This document shows positions 12,056 to 21,073 of a DNA stretch of 64,000 nt, piece after piece. The notes beneath the pieces are model-generated. The model had not been told where the DNA came from and did not search any database. It saw nothing but the letters and a program-made list of their open reading frames with translations. The translations under genes and the position numbers were made by a program. Origin of the DNA: Sorex araneus (Eukaryota > Chordata > Mammalia > Eulipotyphla > Soricidae); contig NC_073302.1 in the NCBI RefSeq assembly GCF_027595985.1, positions 279,713,116 to 279,777,115 on the forward strand, written 5' to 3'. Positions within the stretch are counted from its first letter, which is position 1. Every line of letters begins with the position of its first letter.

Positions 12056-12886
12056 AAATATTTATTTATTCAGACCAAATTATTTATGTTGACATTTCTT
12101 GATCATATATCATATTCTATGATATAGACAATGATATTTAGTATCAATCACACTCAATTATTATTTGTAAACAGTAAAATTTATTATATTACAACAAAGC
12201 ACATTTTAAATTGCATATAATTTTAAGAATTAATTATGCTCTATTATGATATATTAATGTTCAATAAATGAACATTACTTAAAATCAGAAGATACATTCC
12301 TAATCCTCATAAAATTGACAAAACATGGGTCATATTTTTAATGTAATAAATTTTAATCTAACTTAACTTATAAAACATCAAAACTAGGAAACAATATGAG
12401 AAAATCTAGATGGCAATGACTTTTTAGATATTAGCAGTCATGTGCCATATAGCAAGAACTGGACCTTTTTTTAAATTAAAAATTATCCTTTAAAAATAAT
12501 ACTGCAGAAGTATAGTGAGAAACAAGGTAAACTGAAAGAAAATATTGTTTAGGAAAAAAATTGGATAAGGCTTTCCAATATATGCAAAGTAGCACTAAAA
12601 AATCATAGTAGGGACCTGACACCTGAGTAGAAAATGGGTCTATGAGTCAAGAAAGCATGCATCTCCCAAAATGTGTTCATTGTCATCTGTCATCAGGAAA
12701 ATAAAAATTAGATAAACTAAAACATCAAACAATGTCAAATTAAATACTAATGAACATGTGGATCAACATAAACTTTTATTAAATTTATTCTAGGGAATGC
12801 AAAGTAGTGCAGTCACTGGGGAAAAGAGTTTAATTGTTTGCTTACAAAACTAGACAATGCCCTGGAATAAAGCTACTTCAGTCAGA
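12056..12886. other. Unique AT-rich sequence
   Basis: No gene or recognised repeat. The block 12660-12850 faintly recalls antique LINE sequence, but too weakly to call. Confidence 0.4.
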
Positions 12887-13025
12887 GGACCTGGAGAGAT
12901 AGTAGAGCAGTTTAAGTGCATGCTTTGTGTATCAGCCAGTCCTGGTTTGACCCCTCTTGCTGAGGGATATTCTCGTTGCTGAGTAAAGCCCCGGAGGCCC
13001 CTGAGCACCCCCAAGAGCCCTAGAG
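12887..13025 (+). mobile_element. tRNA-derived SINE (diverged)
   Basis: Head ctggagagatagtagagcag, tctggtttgacccc-like B box, and gcccctgagcaccccc body. A GC-richer unassigned stretch follows to about 13170. Confidence 0.6.
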
Positions 13026-13267
13026 CCTCTGAAGCACTTGCTCTGATGGCTTCGGAAATTTCCACACCATGGGCCTAAATTGCACGTGGGTCCTTGCATG
13101 GAACTGCAGACTGCAGTTGGCTGAGAATTCCCAGGACGGGTCTCAAGTCCCCCGTGGATTTATGGGACCACAAAGTACCAAATCATGTGTCTCCTTTGTC
13201 TTTTATATACATATGTGGACAGAATAAAGATTGATTTCTCAGGTAGGCACCAGAAGAGCTTAGCACT

Positions 13268-13425
13268 GAGCAGTAGGACATAGCACAGCAAGTAGGGCAA
13301 TTGCCTTGCCTTGAAGACAGCCACCCCAGCTGTGATCACCAGCAACCCATATGGTCCTGTGAGACTCGTCAGGAGTGAGCCTGACTGCTGAACACCACTG
13401 GGTCTAGACAAAAAAATAGTAATTA
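13268..13425 (+). mobile_element. tRNA-derived SINE, short form (diverged)
   Basis: Contains acatagcacagcaagtaggg, the cagcaacccatatggtcc body, and a short A-rich tail. Confidence 0.8.
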
Positions 13426-13744
13426 TAATAGTAAAACTTTATGTCATAAATTTATTGTAATTATATATGTGTGTACTTATGCGTAAATGTGTTTCTTCTC
13501 TATAAAAATATCTCATTACATAACATCATTTAAGCTGTTTAAACTCTGAATGAATCATAGAAAACAAAGCTATAAGAGAAAAGGGATACAAACTGTTATC
13601 CTTGTTCATTTCAACAATAATTAAATCACACATTGTATACCTAAGACAAATTGAGTGAAATATCCGAATGATCGGCATTGCAATCTCTATGTTAATGTTT
13701 TTTTTTGTAAAATAATTAGAAACACAATTCTGAGTAAAATTTTA

Positions 13745-13946
13745 TTTATTTATTTATTTATTCATTTATTTATTTATTTTTGCTTTTTGGGTCACACCTA
13801 GCGATGGACAGGGGTTACTTCTGGCTTTACACTCAGGAATTACTCCTAGCGGTGCTCAGGGGAACATATGGGATGCTGGGACTCTGACCTGGGTCAGCCG
13901 CATGCAAGGCTAACACCCTACCCGCTTTGCTATTGCTCCAGCCCCA
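13745..13946 (-). mobile_element. tRNA-derived SINE, short form, with target duplication
   Basis: A TTTA tail, complete reversed body and head. Flanked by a perfect taaaatttta duplication (13735-13744 and 13947-13956). Confidence 0.93.
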
Positions 13947-13966
13947 TAAAATTTTAAATGTAAACT

Positions 13967-13983
13967 ATCATCATCATCATCAA

Positions 13984-14020
<37 letters not shown>
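13967..14020. repeat. (ATC)n microsatellite
   Basis: About 17 trinucleotide units with one interruption, abutting the end of a long-body SINE relative. Confidence 0.95.
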
Positions 14021-14021
<1 letters not shown>

Positions 14022-15165
14022 CCTTGATCATCGATTTTCTCGAGTGGTCTCACTAATGTCTCCATTCATCCTAACCCTGAGTTTTTTTTTTTATTTTTAT
14101 TAGTGAATCACCATGGGGTACAGTTACAAACTTATGAAGTCATGAAATTTGCATATTAAGTGCATCAACATGGAAAGTATGATGTTGAATGAAATGAGTC
14201 AGATAGAAAGAGACAGATATTGAAAATTCACACACATATGTTGATTATAAAGTAGCAGAATGGGACACTAACACCCAAGAGTAGTAGAGATATGAACAAG
14301 GTCTGCCCCACAGCTTGGAAACTGGCCTCACATGCTGAAGGAAAAGGCAGCAGAGACAGAGAAGGGAACATCTAGTTGAGAATGTTGGGAGAACCCACTC
14401 GGGTTGAAAGCTAAGTACCAAAAGTAAACTATAGCCTCTTTTTACTCGTCCTTCCCAACGGTGCTGCATTTGAAGCTATTTCAGGGTCAGGGGAATGAGA
14501 CCCTTCATTGTTACAGGTTTTGGCATATGAATACACCACGGGGAGCTTGCCAGGCTCTCCCATAATTATTTACAATTTTCTAAATTTCCTCCGCAGAGGA
14601 ACCCAAGTGTGTGTAATGCCATCAATGGCCAATATCCAGAGACTTAAAAGCAAGCTCCCAGAAGAGAGCACTGCAGAGAGTCTCTTGCCCGCACGCCTGG
14701 CTATCTTCCCGGGGCCCCTCGGAGGGGATGGGCTCCAGCTTCCCTCCCTGCCCCTATCAGAGCTCTCAGCGGCCGAAGACCATTGGAACCTAGCTACAGC
14801 CATGCCTGAGACCCCTCTCTACACATTTGGACAGGCCTTATGCATGAAGGTACCGGAGACTTAAAAGCAAGCTTCCAGAAGCATGTGGCCGCTTTGCGGC
14901 CGCACGACATCTTGTAGCCTACTTCTCTCTCTGGGAGAACCTGGCAAGCTTCTGAAAGTTTCCTGCCCACATGGAACAGCCTTGCAAGCTTCCCATGGTG
15001 TATTCATATGCTAAATCCAGTAAAAAGCTGGATCTCATTCCCCTGACCCTGAAAGAGCCTCCAGTGCAACATCATTGGGAGGGCCAAATCGAGACAGACT
15101 TCTAAGATCTCAGGGAAAGGATGAAAGAGAGATTACTGAGCCCGCTCGAGAAATCAATGATTAAT
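14021..15165. mobile_element. Head-to-head palindromic composite of a long-form SINE relative
   Basis: The left arm (from 14021, SINE sense minus) and the right arm (about 14860-15165, sense plus) are reverse complements. The 22-of-23 match tcaggggaatgaga/tctcattcccctga (near 14483 and 15032) and cgattttctcgag/ctcgagaaatca (near 14033 and 15145) anchor them. The arms carry the same modules as the long SINE at 51758-52078. The centre (about 14660-14860) is GC-rich. The left arm is broken by LINE-1 sequence. Confidence 0.7.
14083..14432 (-). mobile_element. LINE-1 3' fragment with internal inversion, inserted in the palindrome left arm
   Basis: Begins with a T-run and aatcaccatggggtacagtt (L1 3' end, antisense on plus). 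It then switches to sense-plus L1 3' sequence (tgaatgaaatgagtcagata). This fits a minus-strand insertion with a 5' inversion (twin priming). Confidence 0.55.
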
Positions 15166-15217
15166 GGGATTTTGTGATTCGTGATTTCTAAATTTTATTA
15201 TGATATTTTATTTGATT

Positions 15218-15372
15218 TTAGGCCACCTGATGGTGTTCAGGGGAACCTTTGTCTCTGTGCTCAGGGATAACACCTAGTAGGCTTAAGGTATCATATGGGT
15301 AATATGATAGATCCTGAGGCTGGAGAGTGCAAGGCAAGTGTCCAACCCATTGTATTATCTTTATAGTCCTAA
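15218..15372 (-). mobile_element. tRNA-derived SINE, short form (diverged)
   Basis: Reversed pattern: ggtgttcaggggaac, ctgtgctcagggataac, then a head ending ttatctttatagtcct. Confidence 0.7.
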
Positions 15373-15689
15373 CGCTTCTGAATTTTAAAATAAAAATCTT
15401 CATAACAAGTTTCTGGCTGTAACATGCATATGTTGAGCAATTCATTAAATAATTTTTTTAGCTGTATCTAGAAAGAGTCCTTTGCTGTTTAATATAGTCT
15501 AGAATATGTAATTTGTTCCAAACGTTACTCAAAGATCTAATTTTTCGTTCAATAACATGCTAACTCTGTCCTACCTAAATACAGAAGCAAAGTGTGTACA
15601 ATGATTTATGGCTTAAAAGTCACATTTTCTGTGACTTAATGTAGTCCAATAATATTCCTGGTTAAGGCAAGCAGACTGATTTTTTTTCT

Positions 15690-15772
15690 GACACCGCTTA
15701 CGATCTTTTGAGTCCTGACAGGAATTGTCCTTGAGCACAGAGCCAGGAATGAGCCCTAGATACAGATATGGC
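15690..15772 (+). mobile_element. tRNA-derived SINE, short form, 5' truncated
   Basis: Only the 3' half remains: ttgagcacagagccaggaat, then a tail that has become the adjoining CA repeat. Confidence 0.65.

Positions 15773-15775
<3 letters not shown>

Positions 15776-15831
<56 letters not shown>
15776..15831. repeat. (CA)n microsatellite
   Basis: A pure CA run of about 56 bp at a SINE 3' end. Confidence 0.97.
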
Positions 15832-15833
<2 letters not shown>

Positions 15834-15979
15834 CCCCCACCATGAAATAAAAGAACAGCCTGAGAATAAAACAAAAAAAAATAAGAAAAAATGACAAGTG
15901 TAAAACTAGCTTCCAAATTGGCTCTGTAACTTTCCTTAGTTGGATCAATATCATTTTATGTTAAAAAGGAAAAAAGCAG

Positions 15980-16144
15980 GGCCGGAGCGATAGCACAGCG
16001 GGTAGGGCATTTGCTTTGCACGCGGCCGACCCGGGTTCGATCCCTGGCATCCCATATGGTCCCCCAAGCACTGCCAGGAGCAATTCCAGAGTGCAAAGCC
16101 AGGAGTAACCCCTGAGCATCGCTGGCTGTGACCCAAAAAGAAAA
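15980..16144 (+). mobile_element. tRNA-derived SINE, short form, young full-length copy
   Basis: The cleanest copy in the window. It has an intact A box (tagcacagcggg), an intact B box (gggttcgatcc), the whole body and an A-rich tail. A duplicated aaggaaaaaagcag lies on both sides (to 15979 and to 16161). Probably a recent, possibly polymorphic insertion. Confidence 0.95.
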
Positions 16145-16161
16145 AAAAAGGAAAAAAGCAG

Positions 16162-18879
16162 TACATAAATTCTAGAATTTTTTGATGTTATAACACCTGG
16201 AATGTTTGCAGATGTACTTTAATACAAAGTTATCTTCTATCTGTTCTAAGTCAAAATACCTGAAATTCTAGGAATAGACGTGCCTATGAAAGTTTTGATA
16301 CAGTTATATGTAACACATAAAACTAATCTTAGTGTTCTAGAATCAGGAGTCCCTGAAGTTCATTGTTAAATTTCACTTTCAATAATGTATTTATATATTT
16401 ATATATCACTTTTATAGCACGAATCACAATATTTGTTTGGAGATTTAATAATTTTATGAATTGCTCACAATACCGAGATGGAGATACACTAAAAATACAA
16501 TCACAAATGGGTCATCTTATTATTAATGCCTTGACCTTAAATTTTAACAATTTCATTTTTTTTCAGTGTGTGTTGGGAGGGGGGATTAACATCTATTCAA
16601 CACCCTTATATCTAATATGGGGGCATAATCAAACACCCAATAATTTTACTAGCCAAGGGATTCAAAATACTTTACTCATTTATAGATAATCAGTATTTTT
16701 TCTGAGTAAAACCTGAGATATAAGATGCATATAATTATATGTTTATAATTAGGCCTCTTACATTTCAAATTTTAAAACACCAAAGCAAAAATGTTTTATT
16801 TAAAAGTTTTACAGCTTGAAGTACGTTTAATTGGAAACACATGAAGGTTTGTGTGTTTGTATGTGTGTACATTTGTTGTTTTGAATTGTTTCCATTCTTC
16901 ATTCACTGATCTGCTGAAAGACGCTAACAGAAGAGTATTTGTCTATTTGATTATGCTTTCAAAGCAGCTGGAAGTGAATTCTACACCTGGCCGCCTCCTT
17001 CAGTTACAAATACATGATAATAGATCTTTAGATAATAACAACAAATTCATTTAAAAGCTGTTGTATCCTGTACAAAAGATAATGGAGCCAATGTCCATAA
17101 AAGAAATTTGTTAAACAATACAATTTTAGATCCTATCATTTTCTTCTATAATTCAATGATAAACAACTATTGAATCCTGTTTTCTTTAGTTGAAACAGAC
17201 TTCTAGTTATAAACCTCAGTGATTATTTGAGAAAATATTTGCTTCATGTTGTATGGAATTGAAAAAGCAAAGAGAAATATTCTTTTAATTGATTGAATTA
17301 ATTTTAATTGTTGATTTCTTGCTGAAGTTATATGGTTGCTCAGGGTCACCCTCCAAAGGAATGATTGTACATGTTGTTTTTCATATCATAAAAACTTGAT
17401 CTTTTATGATATCATCTCAGCTTAAGAAAAAATAAAATAAAAACTATGACTATTCATATTTCTATCAATAGATTATTGAGGAAATCTTCTGACTTATTAT
17501 AAATATTTACTATTTTCCAATTACTGAGAAATGCATTCTTTTTAGTGATTCATTTTGAAGAAATATAGTACAAACAAGATGAGAGAAAATTGAGTATCTG
17601 TTATTCTTTCAATCATTTATCTTTTAATAAATTTGCTGCATTTGAAGAACTAATAATATTAGCTCAATAGATATAAAAATAGATATACACCATCATTTTT
17701 TTTAATTGCACTTTGATGACAAGTGGATACTCAAATCATAGTCTTCAATCCCAGATCAAAGCTTAAGCTTTTCAAATTAATTAGACCAAAACATCAGGGA
17801 AGCTTAAAAGCTTCTTATATGGTGCTTCAATTTACTTAAAATTAGAATAGCAAAGAAAAGATTTCTCTCCTTCTGATACAAGATTAATTCAAGAGGAAGG
17901 ACCAGTGTTCTCAATACAGTCCATTCTTAAGTAGATTGTAAATGTTTAATCCCAGTTTGATAATCATTGTAACATCCGAAGAATACTTTTATTTCATACT
18001 GTTACAAAACATTAGATTCATACACTTATGTGCCACTTCTGTTCAACTCAAGAAAAATTAAAGTTTATAGATATTTATTTTAGAATTTCCAGAAGTACAT
18101 GTACAAGTTTGAAGTTTCTGGCATGGTCTAGAGATTCCTATGTAAATTTATAAGCAAAGGTATTATTTTTTATTATAGATATAGGAAATAAGATAAATCA
18201 TCCAAAATCCTCATGATATCACATTTCATATGACTCATTAAGAGAACAAAACTATAATTAGCATTTTTAATTTCCAACTATTTCTAATAAAACAATAGTA
18301 CAATAGGAAGATTCCATCATGAATGAAATGCTTAAGCTTGTAATTATTTTTTCACATCTTACAAAGAGTAATGATTTTTATGTCATGTAAACTTCATTTA
18401 AATTTTCAGTCTTTTACAAAGTCTTGGGGTTGTTTTGAATTTGGAAAGTATACTTTCATTATTTCGCAAACAACTTTGTTCAATCTTGACTATAAGGTGG
18501 ATGAGCATTACTACTTCATACAATTAAAAATGAATAAAGATTAAAGAGTATTTCCTCCGCTCATAAGAGAAGAATGTTCTTGAGGACATGTCTCTGTCTG
18601 CATTTATGGATTCACTCCAATGGTCCCCCAGGCATGGCAATTCCTTTAGTCTGTACAGTTACTCTAGGCACATGGCTGGAATCACAAAGCATTGGCAGAC
18701 TCTACTAAACAGAAGTGCAGTAACATGAGCTATGTTCTCGCTTTGTTCCTTTTAGCATATAACTTCAAACACCAGGCTTTGATAGGTTTACTGTTCATTG
18801 TGTTGAAACATTTTTTGCGTGTATTAATATATAAAATAAAACAGATGCATACAGATTTTTCCTGAACATGTTTTTTTTT
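16162..18879. other. Unique AT-rich sequence, 2.7 kb
   Basis: No SINE, LINE, microsatellite or gene recognised. It lies 3' of SLITRK6. The open frame at 16363-16689 (108 codons) has no recognisable similarity. Confidence 0.5.
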
Positions 18880-19062
18880 TCATTTATTTTATTTTATTTT
18901 TTTTTATTCACACCTGGCAATTGTCAGGAGTTGCTCCTGCCTTTGCACTCAGGAATCTCCTCTGGCTTTGTTTCAGAAACCAATGGAATACCTGTTACTG
19001 AACCACGGAGGTTTGAATGCAAGGCAAGCAGCTAGCCCGCTGTACTATTTCTCTGACCTCAT
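18880..19062 (-). mobile_element. tRNA-derived SINE, short form (diverged)
   Basis: A T-rich tail, then cacacctggcaattgtcagg and ttgcactcaggaatc, and a head ending tactatttctctgacctc. Confidence 0.75.
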
Positions 19063-19126
19063 GAATATGTGTTACTTGAGAAAGAATTACTACACTAGTA
19101 TTTTCAGTTAAAAAACTTTATGGAGA

Positions 19127-19290
19127 GGGATCAGAGTAATAGTATAGTGAGTAGGTCACTCGCTTTGCATGTGGCCCAGCCAGTTTGATCTGGGCATACC
19201 ATCCAATACCCCGAGCACCACAGGGAGTGATCCCTGAGGACAGAGTGTGGAGTCAGTCCTGACCTCCCAAATACAACAAGCAAAACAAAC
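19127..19290 (+). mobile_element. tRNA-derived SINE, short form (diverged)
   Basis: Head gatcagagtaatagtatag, then cgctttgcatgtggccc and ccccgagcacca, with an acaagcaaaac tail. This is the last SINE before the SINE-free SLITRK6 zone. Confidence 0.75.
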
Positions 19291-19929
19291 CTTTGTGGAG
19301 AAATTTCTGTTCTCAATGAACCTTTTTAATCACAATTCTATTGAGTTTTCTACTAATGTTTAAGTGAAAACCTGGGATATGATTACATATTAGACTTGTA
19401 ATAAGTCTTTAGATCATACCACCTGGATGGACTGATTTTATGAACAGAAAAACTGCATGTCCAAAACCAAAGAAATAATGTATGATTTTTAATAAGGGAT
19501 ACAATGAATTTTGAGAAACAAAACACTTAATGGAATAATCAGGAATTGCTGCCATTTTATGTTAAGAAACTTCAAGAAAGTCCTTCCTAACAGGAAATAT
19601 ATTTCTTCCCAACTCTGGAATGGATCATTAAAGGACTTTGATGAATTCTAGGTGTATTGTAGAAACATGCTCTGTGGTTGATTCTATGGTGAGAATAAAT
19701 AAAAATGAATTGTTTCCTTTGTAGTGATTGAGGAAATAATTTGTTAGAAGAGGTATAACTAATTAGACTTCACGCCTGACTCCATCAGACACCCAGATCC
19801 CACACAATGGAATGACCTTTTGTGACAAAAACAACAGAGTAATCTGGTTTTGCATTTGTCTAGATTTTATGCTTGTGTTAGTCTTTTTTGAATTGTTGAT
19901 CCAGCTAATCAAAGAAATGACATTTTAAA
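19291..19929. other. Unique sequence downstream of SLITRK6
   Basis: No gene or repeat recognised between the last SINE and the inferred transcript end. Confidence 0.5.
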
Positions 19930-19947
19930 CGAGGATTTTCTTTATAG

Positions 19948-19953
19948 TTTTAT
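19948..19953 (-). terminator. Candidate SLITRK6 polyadenylation signal AATAAA (distal)
   Basis: A canonical AATAAA on the minus strand in the context ACAATAAAAC, about 1.1 kb after the stop codon. Moderately T-rich sequence follows. Confidence 0.45.
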
Positions 19954-20616
19954 TGTAGTGAGCATCATTTTTAAGTATTTTAAAAGGCACCCAAGAATAA
20001 TTACCTTTGTGAACCAAAAATATACAAAACTGTACAGAATAAATAGTTCATAAAAATCTAGCTAGATTTTCTGGAAAATAAAGCTACATTGCTCTATTCT
20101 TAAGGAAACAAACCACTTACCCTTAGATGTGCCTTTACTACTAGTTTAGGACAACTATCAGTATACAACAATAAAAATAAAATAACTTTTTTCTTATTTG
20201 TTTTACCTGTGAATTATTACTTGCCACAAAAACGTTTATCTATCAGGGACCTTAAATTTACAAAGGATTAATGCTATGAAGGAAACCAAACTTAATAGGT
20301 GCACTAATCATATTTACAGTTGAATATCAGTAGCATTTTTAAAATAACCCAAGAATAAGAAACTTTGAGCACAAATCAAATACCTTAGCTTACAGCAGCA
20401 TTGACAATAAGATTGTCTGCACAAACTGTGCAGAAAATAAATTTGCCTACTTATACCCTTTGAACAAGTAATCCTTATTTTTCATTTCAGAAAGCATGGT
20501 AACATCTTAAATTCTCAAATGGTCAAAGTTTTAGGCGACTTACACCCTACAATATTCAACCTGCTACTTTTGCTTCTATTATTATTCCCAACTTTAAAGT
20601 TCCAGTTCTTTTTGTC

Positions 20617-20622
20617 TTTATT
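20617..20622 (-). terminator. Candidate proximal polyadenylation signal AATAAA
   Basis: A second AATAAA on the minus strand, about 450 bp after the SLITRK6 stop. It could give a shorter transcript. Use cannot be judged from sequence. Confidence 0.3.
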
Positions 20623-20982
20623 GCAGAAATGTAGGTGTGTTCAACAATGGACATTTTGTAGTTCATATACTGGCTATATAAACAATAGTATCCTTACATA
20701 GTAAAGCTACATGAACAAATATGATTTAAAATGAAAAAAAGTCCAATTATTTTTGATCCATGACAAAAATTCAAGAAAATAAAAAACAACCTAAATATTG
20801 AAACCTTTTCGATGTTGAATATAATACTATGATCAATACATGATTGCCATGTAAGGATTTCTCTAATTGGAGACAAACAAGACTGCTGGGAACAATGTAA
20901 TGGCTTCTCCCAGTGATCCCTGAGCTTCCTTCTCTTCTTCTTTTCCCATAGGATTACTGCTGTACTCAACTTCTGACGGATG

Positions 20983-21002
20983 ACACACACACACACACAC
21001 AT
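20983..21002. repeat. (CA)n microsatellite in SLITRK6 3' UTR
   Basis: About ten CA units, read as GU in the SLITRK6 mRNA, 72 nt after the stop codon. Confidence 0.9.
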
Positions 21003-21073
21003 AAGGCACTTATTTACAAGGTATGGACTTAAGACAGAATCACAACATTTCTGCCACAGCCCTAAAATTCTGA

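Larger units (their letters stand above)
19930..21073 (-). other. SLITRK6: SLITRK6 3' UTR (3' end inferred)
   Basis: Sequence downstream of the TAA stop. It begins with about 70 bp of mixed sequence, then a GT repeat (minus strand) at 21002-20983, then AT-rich sequence. There is no SINE or LINE up to the candidate polyadenylation site near 19930. The length of about 1.1 kb is an estimate. Confidence 0.5.

Noticed and set aside
13967..14020. CRISPR-like regular repeat
   Set aside because: It is a plain ATC microsatellite with no spacers, and the genome is mammalian.
14508..14864. 118-codon plus-strand frame through the palindrome
   Set aside because: It spans SINE-derived arm and core sequence with no recognisable domain. 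The frame is a by-product of GC-rich repeat DNA.
15980..16060. Possible functional tRNA gene from intact A and B boxes
   Set aside because: The promoter boxes are present, but no tRNA cloverleaf or acceptor stem is completed. The unit continues into the SINE body and A tail.
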